The notes: generated by a model not told the origin, from the sequence alone. Shown: positions 1-7,123, counted from the first letter of the stretch. The stretch is DNA of 14,995 bases from Massilia sp. UBA2604 (GCA_002339265.1 DDKG01000064.1:1-14995), one strand, 5' to 3'. Numbers and translations are program-made.

Positions 1-500
1 CGGCTGCAGCAGCGGCACCGGCCGGCTCGAAGAAAAAGCTCATCATCATGATCCTCGCGGCGATCCTCGTGCTTGGCGCGGGCGCCGGCGGCGGCTGGTA
101 TTTCAGCCAGTCCTCGGCCGCCCATGGCGAAGAAGAGGCCCCGGCCAAGGAAACCAGGAAGAAGAAAAAGAAAGACCCGGCGGTCAAGCCGGAATACGTG
201 CCGATCGAGGCATTCACCGTGAATCTCCAGCCGGAGAACGGCGAACAGTATTTGCAGGTACAGTTCACCCTGCAGGTCGAGGGCGCCGAGCAGGCGACCC
301 TGGTGAAGGACAATATGGCGATCGTACGCAATCGCGTGCTGCTCCTGTTGTCGAGCAAGAAGGCGTCCGAAATCAATACGGTAGAAGGCAAGCAGCAGCT
401 TGCGTCCGAAATCCAGGCGCAAATTACCGAACCGTTCGAGAAACAGGGCGACGAACAGGAAGTGTCCGACGTATTATTCACTTCGTTTATCATCCAGTAA
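1..500 (+). CDS. fliL: FliL, flagellar basal body-associated protein (5' end missing)
   Basis: FliL is a single-pass inner-membrane protein that surrounds the MotAB stator at the flagellar basal body and supports torque. The reading frame is already open at base 3 and reads AAAAAPAGSKKKL before the Met at base 48. That Met lies inside the membrane segment, so it is not the true start, and the gene begins upstream of the window. About 165 residues are visible. They comprise an Ala-rich cytoplasmic tail, one transmembrane helix (roughly window residues 12-35, IIMILAAILVLGAGAGGG), a Lys-rich linker (KKKKK), and a periplasmic FliL domain with the typical IEAFTVNLQ and LLLLSSK stretches. The FliL family call is from remembered similarity, strengthened by fliM starting 23 bases downstream. 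It is most likely the first visible gene of the fliLMNOPQR operon. Confidence 0.93.
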   Translation, partial: AAAAAPAGSKKKLIIMILAAILVLGAGAGGGWYFSQSSAAHGEEEAPAKETRKKKKKDPAVKPEYVPIEAFTVNLQPENGEQYLQVQFTLQVEGAEQATLVKDNMAIVRNRVLLLLSSKKASEINTVEGKQQLASEIQAQITEPFEKQGDEQEVSDVLFTSFIIQ

Positions 501-523
501 GCATTCAGTAACCACCAAGAAAC

Positions 524-1507
524 ATGGCCGATAATTTCCTCTCACAGGAAGAAGTCGATGCCCTCTTAAAAGGGGTCAACGGCGATCAGGACGACATTGC
601 GACGCCTGAAGACACCTCGGGGGTACGCACCTATAACCTGGCGACGCAGGAGCGCATCGTGCGCGGCCGCATGCCGACGCTCGAGATCATCAACGAGCGT
701 TTCGCCAGGTATTTGCGGGTCGGCCTGTTCAACTTCCTGCGCCGCAGCGCCGAAGTCTCGGTCGGCTCGGTGCGGGTCTCCAAGTACAGCGAGTTCATCC
801 GCAACCTGGTGGTCCCGACCAACCTGAACCTGATCCACATGAAGCCGCTGCGCGGCACCGCCCTGATGGTGTTCGATCCGGGCCTGGTGTTCCTGCTGGT
901 GGACAACCTGTTCGGCGGCGACGGGCGCTTCCACACCCGCGTCGAGGGCCGCGACTTTACCCAGACCGAGCAGCGCATCATCATGCGCATCCTCGACATC
1001 GTGTTCGAGGCCTACGGCAAATCGTGGGAGCCGGTGTACCCGATCGAGTTCGAGTACATCCGCTCCGAGATGAACACGCAGTTCGCCAACATCGCAACCC
1101 CGAACGAAGTCGTGGTGTCCTGCACCTTCACGGTCGAGCTGGGCTCGGTGTCGGGCCAGATCCACTTCTGCATGCCCTATTCGATGATCGAGCCGATCCG
1201 CGATGCGCTGACCTCGAGCATCCAGGGTGAGGCGCTCGAAGTCGACAAGCGCTGGGTGCGCCTGCTGACGCAGCAGATCCAGGTCGCCGAAGTCGAGCTG
1301 GTCGCGGTGCTGGGCAACGGCAAGGCCAACTTCGACGAGATCCTGAACATGAAGATCGGCGACGTGATCCCGATCGTGGTGCCGGAAATGCTGCAGGCCA
1401 CGGTCGACGGCGTGCCGGTGATGGATTGCAGTTACGGCGTGCACAACGGGCAATATGCGCTGAAGGTCGAGAAGCTGCTCGCGAATAGCGACACCTTCAG
1501 CAAGTAA
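524..1507 (+). CDS. fliM: FliM, flagellar motor switch protein
   Basis: FliM forms the wall of the cytoplasmic C-ring. It binds phosphorylated CheY at its N-terminus and FliG through its middle domain, so switching motor rotation. The 327-residue product has the usual family length. Its N-terminus LSQEEVDALLKGV (residues 5-17) is the conserved CheY-P binding segment. The middle domain carries the GGXG motif as GGDG (residues 131-134), and the last 80 or so residues form the FliN-like SpoA domain (IGDVIPIVVPEMLQATVDGVP). The ATG at 524 is chosen because it gives the canonical MADNFLSQEEVDALL start. Only a weak purine stretch (AAGAAA) precedes it, which suggests coupling to fliL translation. 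It sits between fliL (23-base gap) and fliN. Confidence 0.98.
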   Translation: MADNFLSQEEVDALLKGVNGDQDDIATPEDTSGVRTYNLATQERIVRGRMPTLEIINERFARYLRVGLFNFLRRSAEVSVGSVRVSKYSEFIRNLVVPTNLNLIHMKPLRGTALMVFDPGLVFLLVDNLFGGDGRFHTRVEGRDFTQTEQRIIMRILDIVFEAYGKSWEPVYPIEFEYIRSEMNTQFANIATPNEVVVSCTFTVELGSVSGQIHFCMPYSMIEPIRDALTSSIQGEALEVDKRWVRLLTQQIQVAEVELVAVLGNGKANFDEILNMKIGDVIPIVVPEMLQATVDGVPVMDCSYGVHNGQYALKVEKLLANSDTFSK

Positions 1508-1559
1508 TCGATATGATTGGCCAGGCGCACCGCGCCGGCCGAGGCAATAGAAGGAACAC

Positions 1560-1564
1560 AGGAG
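1560..1564 (+). promoter_or_regulatory. Shine-Dalgarno site that fixes the fliN start
   Basis: AGGAG lies six bases before the ATG at 1571. This supports MSDNQEDQ as the true FliN N-terminus rather than an in-frame TTG at 1517, which has no such site. Confidence 0.75.
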
Positions 1565-1570
1565 AACACC

Positions 1571-2014
1571 ATGTCGGACAACCAGGAAGACCAGGAACAC
1601 ATCGACGACGATTGGGGCGCGGCGATCGCCGAGCAGGCCGCGGCCGAGGCGGCGGCGCTCGAGCGCCAGCAACAGCAGCAGGCCACCGCCCCGGCCGCGG
1701 CTGCCGCCGTGTTCAAGGATTTCTCGAACAAGGGCGCGCGCAACGAGACGCCGAACGACATCGACTTCATCCTCGACATCCCGGTGCAATTGACGGTGGA
1801 ACTGGGCCGCACCAAGATCGCGATCAAGAACCTGCTGCAGCTGGCGCAGGGTTCGGTGGTCGAGCTGGACGGCCTGGCCGGCGAGCCGATGGACGTGCTG
1901 GTCAACGGCTGCCTGATCGCCCAGGGCGAAGTGGTGGTCGTGAATGACAAGTTCGGGATCCGACTCACTGATATCATCACGCCATCTGAACGGATTCGCA
2001 AACTGAATAAATGA
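1571..2014 (+). CDS. fliN: FliN, flagellar motor switch protein
   Basis: FliN is the lower C-ring component. It forms rings with FliM and docks the FliH-FliI export ATPase complex. The start at ATG 1571 (MSDNQEDQ) is supported by AGGAG six bases upstream and gives 147 residues, near the usual 130-150. Residues 1-60 form an acidic, Ala- and Gln-rich low-complexity tail (DDDW, then RQQQQQ). The SpoA domain fills roughly residues 65-147, with the conserved VELGRTKIAIKNLLQL, GSVVELD, VNGCLIAQGEVVVV and FGIRLTDI blocks. The stop codon overlaps the fliO start as ATGA at 2011-2014, a translational-coupling arrangement. Confidence 0.97.
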   Translation: MSDNQEDQEHIDDDWGAAIAEQAAAEAAALERQQQQQATAPAAAAAVFKDFSNKGARNETPNDIDFILDIPVQLTVELGRTKIAIKNLLQLAQGSVVELDGLAGEPMDVLVNGCLIAQGEVVVVNDKFGIRLTDIITPSERIRKLNK

Positions 2015-2847
2015 CCCCGCCGCGCGCTCCTGCCCCTGAATACCTCCCTGCCGTGGGGTGGACGGCTTTGCCGTCCACGCGTTCGACACACGGCTTCGTG
2101 CCGCACAAGGGGGTCTGCGCGAGCTGGCTGGACGCGTGGACGGCGAAGCCGTCCACCCTACGTTCGCTTGCGGCAGCGTTGCTGTTCGCTCCCTTCGTCG
2201 CGCTTGCCCAGCAAACGACCGACACCGCCGCGGCGCCGGCGCCCGCGGCCCACGCCGATTCCGAAACCCCGCGCCGTCCCGGCGAAACCACCACCGGCCG
2301 CCCGCCGGCGCCGGCCGTGCCGGCCCCGGCGACCACGCCCAGCGCGAAAGCCCCGCCGACCGCGCCGCTGCCCGGCGATGGCGTTGCCGCCGACACCACA
2401 TCGCCGGTCGCCACCGCGCCGCTGAGCGAAGCGCCGCGCGTGTCCATGCCATCGTCGACGACGTCGTCGATGCCCGCCACCACCAGTCCCGGCGCGGGCG
2501 GCCTGCTCAGGACCATCATGGCCTTGATGCTGGTGCTCGGCCTGCTGGCCGGCCTGGCCTGGATGATGAAGCGCTTCGGTCCGAAGATGAGCGGCGGCGG
2601 CGCCAACCTGCGCGTGGTCGGCGCCCTGAACCTGGGCGGACGCGAACGCATCATGGTGGTCGAAGTCGGCGACCAGTGGATCGTGGTCGGCGCCGCGCCG
2701 GGCCGCGTCAACGCCCTGCACACCATGCCGCGCCAGGAAGGCGATCTGGCCCCGGCCACCGCCTACGGTGATGCGGCGGGTGGAAACCCGGCCAACAACT
2801 TCTCGGACTGGCTCAAGAAAACGATCGACAAACGCAATGCGCGCTAA
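2011..2847 (+). CDS. fliO: FliO, flagellar export apparatus assembly protein, with REP-like N-terminal insert
   Basis: FliO helps assemble the FliP ring of the flagellar type III export gate. The ATG at 2011 overlaps the fliN stop (ATGA) and gives 278 residues, long for this family. Residues 1-50 do not look like a normal N-terminus: residues 15-51 are encoded by a pair of inverted REP-like palindromes and read out as WTALPST and WTAKPST. A signal-peptide-like segment follows (residues 51-66, [16 protein letters not shown], then Gln67). Next come a long Ala/Pro/Thr-rich linker (about 70-160), a transmembrane helix (about 166-186) and the FliO domain with [21 protein letters not shown]. The call rests on that C-terminal domain and on the fliN-fliP context. 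The start is less certain: GTG 2053, GTG 2098 or TTG 2179 are in-frame alternatives. The gene overlaps fliP by 11 bases. Confidence 0.88.
   Translation: MTPPRAPAPEYLPAVGWTALPSTRSTHGFVPHKGVCASWLDAWTAKPSTLRSLAAALLFAPFVALAQQTTDTAAAPAPAAHADSETPRRPGETTTGRPPAPAVPAPATTPSAKAPPTAPLPGDGVAADTTSPVATAPLSEAPRVSMPSSTTSSMPATTSPGAGGLLRTIMALMLVLGLLAGLAWMMKRFGPKMSGGGANLRVVGALNLGGRERIMVVEVGDQWIVVGAAPGRVNALHTMPRQEGDLAPATAYGDAAGGNPANNFSDWLKKTIDKRNAR
2052..2162. repeat. REPIN-like element: two inverted REP-like palindromes
   Basis: Two 31-base units (2052-2082 and 2132-2162) are reverse complements of each other with two mismatches, separated by 49 bases. Each holds a perfect hairpin with 9-base arms GTGGACGGC and GCCGTCCAC. 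The arms lie at 2058-2078 with a TTT loop and at 2136-2156 with a GAA loop. Conserved flanks are CGTRGGG on one side and GCGT on the other. A palindromic unit with asymmetric flanks in head-to-head pairing fits a REP doublet. The whole block is 111 bases, exactly 37 codons, and lies in frame within the 5' end of fliO. Multi-copy status cannot be seen here, and no other copy occurs in the window. Confidence 0.8.
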
Positions 2848-3586
2848 ACACTTCCCGCTGGCCGCGGGCCTGCTTCTCTTCCTGCTGCTGCCGCTGATCG
2901 CGGCGGCCCAACCCGGCATTCCCGCCTTCGAGAGCCGGCCGGCGCCGGGCGGCGGCGCGTCCTATTCGCTGCCGGTCCAGACCCTGTTGCTGCTGACCTC
3001 GCTCACCTTCCTGCCGGCCGCGCTGCTGATGATGACGGCGTTCACCCGCATCATCATCGTGCTGTCGCTGCTGCGCCAGGCGCTGGGCACCCAGACCGCG
3101 CCGCCGAACCAGGTGATGGTGGGGCTGGCGCTGTTCCTGACCTTTTTCGTGATGGGCCCGACGTTCGATCGCATCTACAGCGAGGCCTACCTGCCGCTGC
3201 AGCGCAACGAGATCCAGATGACCGAAGCGATGAACCGCGGCGCGGTGCCGCTCAAGGAATTCATGGTCAAGCAGACGCGCCAGTCCGACCTGGCGCTGTT
3301 CGTCAAGATCTCGCGTTCGGAGGCGCTGCAGGGGCCCGAAGACATTCCGCTCCGGGTCCTGATCCCGGCCTTCGTCACCAGCGAGCTCAAGACGGCGTTC
3401 CAGATCGGCTTCGCGATCTTCATACCGTTCCTGATCATCGACATGGTGGTGGCGTCGGTGCTGATGGCGATGGGCATGATGATGATGTCGCCGGCCGTCA
3501 TCGCCCTGCCGTTCAAGCTGATGCTGTTCGTGCTGGTCGACGGCTGGCAGTTACTGCTGGGCTCGCTGTCCCAGAGCTTCTACTGA
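2837..3586 (+). CDS. fliP: FliP, flagellar type III export gate protein
   Basis: FliP forms the pentameric core of the FliPQR export gate in the inner membrane, through which rod, hook and filament subunits are secreted. The start at ATG 2837 overlaps the end of fliO and gives 249 residues, the usual length. The open frame continues upstream into fliO, but only this start puts a normal cleavable signal peptide first ([20 protein letters not shown], ending AAAQ). Hydrophobic segments include [17 protein letters not shown] and [19 protein letters not shown]. Both classical FliP signatures are present: [16 protein letters not shown] (residues 177-192) and [13 protein letters not shown] (225-237). 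fliQ begins 10 bases after the stop. Confidence 0.98.
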   Translation: MRAKHFPLAAGLLLFLLLPLIAAAQPGIPAFESRPAPGGGASYSLPVQTLLLLTSLTFLPAALLMMTAFTRIIIVLSLLRQALGTQTAPPNQVMVGLALFLTFFVMGPTFDRIYSEAYLPLQRNEIQMTEAMNRGAVPLKEFMVKQTRQSDLALFVKISRSEALQGPEDIPLRVLIPAFVTSELKTAFQIGFAIFIPFLIIDMVVASVLMAMGMMMMSPAVIALPFKLMLFVLVDGWQLLLGSLSQSFY

Positions 3587-3596
3587 GGACGCCGCC

Positions 3597-3866
3597 ATGA
3601 CACCCGAGAGCGTGATGACGATGGGCCGCACGGCCATGGAAGTGACCCTGATGATCGCGGCCCCGCTGCTGCTGGTGGCGCTGATCATCGGCCTGATCAT
3701 CAGTATCTTCCAGGCCGCGACCCAGATCAACGAGGCGACCCTGTCCTTCATCCCGAAACTGGTCGGCGTGTTCGTTGCCCTGGTGGTGGCCGGGCCGTGG
3801 ATGCTGTCGGTGATGCTCGATTACATGCGCCAGGTGTTCACCGGAATCCCGGGATTGATCGGGTAA
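3597..3866 (+). CDS. fliQ: FliQ, flagellar type III export gate protein
   Basis: FliQ is a small two-helix membrane protein. Several copies wrap around the FliP-FliR core to complete the export gate. The product is 89 residues, exactly the family size. It starts MTPESVMTMGRTAME and has two transmembrane segments (about residues 17-39 and 53-75) around the conserved QAATQINEATLSFIPK loop. A purine-rich GAGGAC lies six bases before the ATG. It is spaced 10 bases from fliP and 7 bases from fliR, as in the standard fliPQR order. Confidence 0.98.
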   Translation: MTPESVMTMGRTAMEVTLMIAAPLLLVALIIGLIISIFQAATQINEATLSFIPKLVGVFVALVVAGPWMLSVMLDYMRQVFTGIPGLIG

Positions 3867-3873
3867 GGCCGTC

Positions 3874-4719
3874 GTGCTGACGTTGACCTCGGCCGAGATC
3901 AACACCTGGATCGCTGCGCTGCTGTGGCCGCTGTCGCGCATCCTGGGGCTGATTGCGGCCGCGCCGCTGTTCGGCAATGCCGGCGTGCCGCTGCGCGTCA
4001 AGGTCCTGCTCGGCGTGTTCCTGGCGCTGGTGATCGCGCCGCTGGTGCCGGCGCTGCCGGCCGTCGACCCCACCTCATGGGCGGGCCTGCTCATCCTTGT
4101 CAAGGAAATGATCATCGGGCTGGCGATGGGTTTCGCCATGCGCCTCGTGTTCGCCGCCGTCGAGTACGCGGGCGAGGTGGCCAGCCAGACCATGGGCCTC
4201 GGTTTCGCCGTCTTCTTCGATCCCAGCACGCGCGGGCGCTCGTCGGCCGTCAGCCAGTTCATGGCCCTGGTCGCGACCATGGCCTTCCTGGCCGTGAACG
4301 GCCACCTGGTGCTGCTCGAGGCGCTGGCCGAGAGCTTCATCACGATGCCGATCACCGAGACGCCGTTCTCCTCGAACGCGGCGCTGGAACTGGTGCGCTG
4401 GGGCGGCCGGATCTTCTCGGCCGGCCTGCAGATCGCGATGCCGATCATCGCCGCCCTGCTCATCACGCAAGTCGCCCTCGGCATCCTGACGCGCGCCGCG
4501 CCGCAGCTGAACATCTTCGGCATCGGCTTCCCGATCACGCTGGGCGTGGGCTTCCTGACCCTGAGCCTGGCCATGCCCTACCTCAGCGCGCCGATCGTCA
4601 ACCTGTTCAACCAGGGCATCGAAGCCACCCGCTCGCTGCCGCGCGCCGCCAATCCGCAGCCGGGCACACCCGGCGCGGCGCCGGCGCAGCCGACGTCGGT
4701 GGTGCCGGCGCCGGGCTGA
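3874..4719 (+). CDS. fliR: FliR, flagellar type III export gate protein
   Basis: FliR is the single-copy multi-spanning component that closes the FliP5-FliQ4-FliR1 export gate. The product has 281 residues against roughly 260 in enteric FliR. The excess is a Pro/Ala-rich C-terminal tail (last 27 or so residues). Six hydrophobic stretches alternate with conserved family segments such as AAPLFGNAGVPLRVK, the GEVASQTMGLGFAVFFDP block, and APQLNIFGIGFPITLGVGF. The start is a GTG at 3874 (MLTLTSAEINTWIA), with AAGG close upstream overlapping the fliQ stop. The conserved region begins within a few residues of it, so a GTG start is credible. This is the last flagellar gene of the left-hand cluster. 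Confidence 0.97.
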   Translation: MLTLTSAEINTWIAALLWPLSRILGLIAAAPLFGNAGVPLRVKVLLGVFLALVIAPLVPALPAVDPTSWAGLLILVKEMIIGLAMGFAMRLVFAAVEYAGEVASQTMGLGFAVFFDPSTRGRSSAVSQFMALVATMAFLAVNGHLVLLEALAESFITMPITETPFSSNAALELVRWGGRIFSAGLQIAMPIIAALLITQVALGILTRAAPQLNIFGIGFPITLGVGFLTLSLAMPYLSAPIVNLFNQGIEATRSLPRAANPQPGTPGAAPAQPTSVVPAPG

Positions 4720-4723
4720 TCGC

Positions 4724-4769
4724 AAGAAACAAGTTAAAATGAGAATAGTTCTCATTCATCTTGTTTCTT
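4724..4769. repeat. 46-bp nested inverted repeat abutting the esterase start codon
   Basis: The outer arms AAGAAACAAG (4724-4733) and CTTGTTTCTT (4760-4769) are perfect 10-base complements. The inner arms AATGAGAA and TTCTCATT are perfect 8-base complements around a TAG loop. Only a 4-base versus 3-base internal loop separates the two stems, so 36 of 46 bases can pair. The right edge touches the ATG at 4770. No T-tract follows, so it is not a typical intrinsic terminator, although it lies just after fliR. Confidence 0.8.
4738..4756 (+). promoter_or_regulatory. Candidate Fur box
   Basis: AATGAGAATAGTTCTCATT is a perfect 8-3-8 inverted repeat. It closely resembles the known Fur operator pattern of overlapping AATGAGAAT/ATTCTCATT half sites. 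It overlaps a possible -10 element TAAAAT (4735-4740) and lies 13 bases before the start of an IroE/BesA-like esterase, a type of gene often controlled by iron. Repression by Fur when iron is plentiful is inferred. Confidence 0.72.
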
Positions 4770-5693
4770 ATGTCCGACAATTTGCCTTGCCGTCCCGATC
4801 GCCGCCGCCTGCTCGGCGTTGCCGCCGTCACCACCCTGGCCGGCCTGGCCGCGCCGCTGGCCCACGCCGCCGAAGGATGGCAAGCGGCCATCCTGCCGGC
4901 GGGCCTGCAGCGTGACGTCAAGTCCGCCATCACCGGCCAGCACTACCGCATCTTCGTCGCCATTCCGTCCGGCCCGGCGCCCGCCGCCGGCTATCCGGTG
5001 CTGTACGCGCTGGACGGCAACGCCACCTTCCCGACGCTGGCGCTGATGAGCCGCTTTGCCGGCGGGCGCGGCCGCGCGGGCGGCAATACGCCGCCCGTCA
5101 TCGTCGGCATCGGCTATCCCGGCGACCAGCCCTGGAACATCGCGCGCGGGCGCGACTATACGCCGCCGACCGGCGCCGCGGGCCCGGCAAACGAAGGCGG
5201 CGCCGACCTCTTCCTCGACTTCATCGAGAAGGAACTCAAGCCGCTGGTGGCGACGCTGGCGCAGCTCGACCCGGCGCGCCAGGCGCTGTATGGGCACTCG
5301 TACGGCGGCCTGTGCACCCTGCACGCGCTGTTCACACGCCCCGCCATGTTCCAGACCTGGCTCGCGGCCAGCCCGTCGATCTGGTACGGCGAGCGTGCGG
5401 TCTTGTCCGGCATGGATGGATTCGCCAAGCGCATTGCCGCCCTCCCCGCGAAACCTTCGCTGATGCTGACGGTGGGCGAGCTGGAACAGCCGGCGGCGAC
5501 CGGCGCGGCGCTGGAAGGCCGCGAGGCGATCGCGGCCAGGCGGCGCATGGTCGACGAGGCGCGCGAGCTTGCCGGAAGGCTGCAGGCGGACCAGGCGCTG
5601 GCGCGCGTGCAGTTCCACCTGCTGGCCCACGAAAACCATGGCTCGGCGATGTTCCCGGCCATGGCGCGCGGGCTGGAGTTCTTCCTCGCCTAG
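4770..5693 (+). CDS. Tat-exported alpha/beta-hydrolase, IroE/BesA-like siderophore esterase
   Basis: This is a probable periplasmic serine esterase of the esterase-D/Fes/IroE group (PF00756-type alpha/beta hydrolase), which cleaves ester bonds of catecholate siderophores. The ATG at 4770 gives 307 residues. The N-terminus has a twin-arginine-like motif (DRRRLLG, residues 10-16), a hydrophobic stretch and AHA, suggesting Tat export. The nucleophile elbow is GHSYGGL with Ser177. The candidate catalytic His is His290 in ENHGS, and Glu237 in VGELEQ could be the acid. YALDGN and GIGYPGD are further family blocks. No Shine-Dalgarno site precedes the ATG, because the palindrome touches it; the in-frame TTG at 4761 is a weaker alternative. 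The Fur-box-like operator supports an iron role, but no siderophore receptor or biosynthesis gene is visible. Another ester substrate cannot be excluded. Confidence 0.85.
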   Translation: MSDNLPCRPDRRRLLGVAAVTTLAGLAAPLAHAAEGWQAAILPAGLQRDVKSAITGQHYRIFVAIPSGPAPAAGYPVLYALDGNATFPTLALMSRFAGGRGRAGGNTPPVIVGIGYPGDQPWNIARGRDYTPPTGAAGPANEGGADLFLDFIEKELKPLVATLAQLDPARQALYGHSYGGLCTLHALFTRPAMFQTWLAASPSIWYGERAVLSGMDGFAKRIAALPAKPSLMLTVGELEQPAATGAALEGREAIAARRRMVDEARELAGRLQADQALARVQFHLLAHENHGSAMFPAMARGLEFFLA

Positions 5694-6172
5694 TCCGGCG
5701 TCCGGTAGCGCATCGCGACGTCGCAGCGCGCATAGCGCGCGCCGTAGTGCGCCATGATGTCGGCGTCATGCTCGAAGCCCAGCTTTTCGTACAGGTGGAT
5801 GGCGGCGGCGCACCTGGCATTGCTGAGCAGATAGAGCGGCTCGGCGCCGGGCGCCATGGCGCGCGCGATGATGGCGTCCAGCAGGAACTCGCCGGCCTTC
5901 AGGCCGCGCGCGCTTTCGCGCACGCCCATCTTGGTCAGCTCGACACTGCGCTCGCCGGTCTTCTGCGAGGCGCAGGTGCCGACGATGCCGACGCCAGGCG
6001 CTTCCACGAACAGGATCACGCCGCCCTGGTCGACGATCCTGGCGCGCGGGTTTTCCAGCACCTCGCGGTCGGTCGCCTCGAGCTTGAACATGGCGTGAAT
6101 CCACTCTGCGTTGATGTCGTGAAAGTGGTGCGCCAGCGCGTCGCTGAATTCGTGGATCATGAGGCCCGACAT
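5690..6172 (-). CDS. GNAT-family N-acetyltransferase
   Basis: This 160-residue protein is probably a cytoplasmic acetyl-CoA-dependent acyltransferase of the GNAT superfamily; its substrate is unknown. The fold is suggested by a central strand block (GGVILFVEAPGVGIVGTCAS), then VELTKMGVRESARGLKAGEFLLDAII, where RGLKAG is the likely acetyl-CoA pyrophosphate loop (the Q/RxxGxG/A position). The C-terminal LYLLSNARCAAAIHLYEKLGF is typical of GNAT motif B. The start MSGLMIHEF is preferred because GGAG lies seven bases before it; an ATG four codons further in is the alternative. The reading frame continues upstream into the CPBP gene, but that part is unlike the family. It lies 55 bases after the CPBP gene on the same strand. 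Its TAG stop shares CTAG with the convergent esterase stop. Confidence 0.85.
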   Translation of the reverse strand: MSGLMIHEFSDALAHHFHDINAEWIHAMFKLEATDREVLENPRARIVDQGGVILFVEAPGVGIVGTCASQKTGERSVELTKMGVRESARGLKAGEFLLDAIIARAMAPGAEPLYLLSNARCAAAIHLYEKLGFEHDADIMAHYGARYARCDVAMRYRTPD

Positions 6173-6179
6173 CTGCAAT

Positions 6180-6183
6180 CTCC
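6180..6183 (-). promoter_or_regulatory. Shine-Dalgarno site of the GNAT gene
   Basis: GGAG on the minus strand lies seven bases before the ATG whose first base is 6172. It selects this start over the longer open frame reaching into the CPBP gene. Confidence 0.65.
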
Positions 6184-6206
6184 ATATGGCAATAAATAGC
6201 AGTGTA

Positions 6207-6219
6207 GCGGCTTCGCCGC
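6207..6219. repeat. Small hairpin between the CPBP and GNAT genes
   Basis: GCGGC and GCCGC flank a TTC loop in the 55-base gap. The stem is only 5 bp and no T-run follows, so it may be a weak pause or an mRNA-processing hairpin. No firm function can be given. Confidence 0.35.
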
Positions 6220-6227
6220 GCCAGTGC

Positions 6228-7109
6228 TCAGCCAGCCAGCGCCGGATAGGTGAACGCCACGAAGTGCACCGCATTGAGGGCAAAATGCGCCAGGATCGCG
6301 CCCTCCACCCGCTTCGATAGAAGATAGGCCGCCGCATAGTGCAGCCCCGCGATCGTGGCCAGCAGCGCCAGCAGGCCGCCGCCGCCCAGGTGCGCCAGGC
6401 CGAACAGGATCGACGACACCAGCGTGGCGACGATCACCCCGCCGCGCCAGCCGCGCCATGCCGACGCCATTTTCTGGAGCAGGAAGCCTCGGAAGAACGC
6501 CTCCTCCGCCACGCAGGTGATCAACAGGTTCGAGGCAAGGAACCAGGCCGAATACGGCGTCCATTTGACGTCCGGCCGGATCTGCCCCAGCAGCCAGCCC
6601 AGACCCAGCACGACCACCAGCACCGACGCCACCACCGGTGCGATCCGGCCCAGCATCGCCCGCCATTCGGCCGCAGTGCCGATCCGCTCGCAGAACACGC
6701 CCATCAGGACGATGCCGACCACCGCCTTGTCGAAGTTGGCCCATAGCGCGAACAGCGTGCCGTCGCTTGAAAAGCGGATGCCGTCGGCCAGCATCGGATT
6801 GTGAAAGCCCGGCGCCTTGTGCAGGGCCAGCGCCAGCGCGGCGACGGCGGTCAGCGCCAGCAGCAGCGCCCTCGTGGTCTTGCCGCGCGCCTCGCGCGCG
6901 CCCCAGGCCAGCGCCGTGAAGACGGCGATCGACAACGGCGCGCGCCAGTCGAGGATGCCGCCATGCAGGCCCGCCAGGATCGCCAGCACCAGGCCGCCAC
7001 ACCAGGGCCAGGCGCGGCTACCGCGGATGGCGGGCAGCGGCGCCCATAGGGACAGAACGGTCAGGGCCAGCAGGCCGAAAGTGGGCAGGACGTGGGCGGG
7101 AATGGTCAT
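6228..7109 (-). CDS. CPBP-family intramembrane metalloprotease
   Basis: This is a polytopic inner-membrane protein of 293 residues in the CPBP (CAAX protease and bacteriocin-processing, Rce1-like) family. Members cleave peptide bonds within the membrane or are linked to bacteriocin self-immunity. The three family motifs are visible in order. EExxxR appears as Glu202, Glu203 and Arg207 in EEAFFRGFLL. The second motif is FGLAHLG with His240. The third is HFALN with His275 and Asn279. About eight hydrophobic segments precede and surround them. The putative catalytic residues are intact, so it is probably active. The ATG at 7109 gives MTIPAHVLPTFGLLAL with a membrane helix right after it. No Shine-Dalgarno site is visible. 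No bacteriocin or prenylated substrate gene is nearby, so the physiological substrate is unknown. Confidence 0.87.
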   Translation of the reverse strand: MTIPAHVLPTFGLLALTVLSLWAPLPAIRGSRAWPWCGGLVLAILAGLHGGILDWRAPLSIAVFTALAWGAREARGKTTRALLLALTAVAALALALHKAPGFHNPMLADGIRFSSDGTLFALWANFDKAVVGIVLMGVFCERIGTAAEWRAMLGRIAPVVASVLVVVLGLGWLLGQIRPDVKWTPYSAWFLASNLLITCVAEEAFFRGFLLQKMASAWRGWRGGVIVATLVSSILFGLAHLGGGGLLALLATIAGLHYAAAYLLSKRVEGAILAHFALNAVHFVAFTYPALAG

Positions 7110-7117
7110 GGGGCGTG

Positions 7118-7123
7118 ATTATA
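7118..7123 (-). promoter_or_regulatory. Possible -10 element for the CPBP gene
   Basis: A perfect TATAAT hexamer reads toward the CPBP gene, ending eight bases before its ATG. No convincing -35 hexamer lies 16-18 bases upstream. If used, the mRNA would begin almost at the start codon, which fits the missing ribosome binding site. Confidence 0.35.

Noticed and set aside
48..50. ATG at 48 as the start of fliL
   Set aside because: The frame is open to the window edge and the codons before it encode the normal Ala-rich and Lys-rich FliL N-terminus; this Met lies inside the transmembrane helix.
566..2452. Long minus-strand open frame across fliM, fliN and fliO (628 codons)
   Set aside because: It covers three recognised genes and has no domain pattern; it is a compositional shadow.
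2768..2836. N-terminal extension of FliP reaching into fliO
   Set aside because: The extension is Arg/Thr-rich and unlike FliP; the ATG at 2837 begins a normal signal peptide and gives the usual family length.
4724..4769. Intrinsic terminator after fliR
   Set aside because: The hairpin is AT-rich in its stems and lacks a following T-tract; the Fur-box interpretation explains the inner palindrome better.
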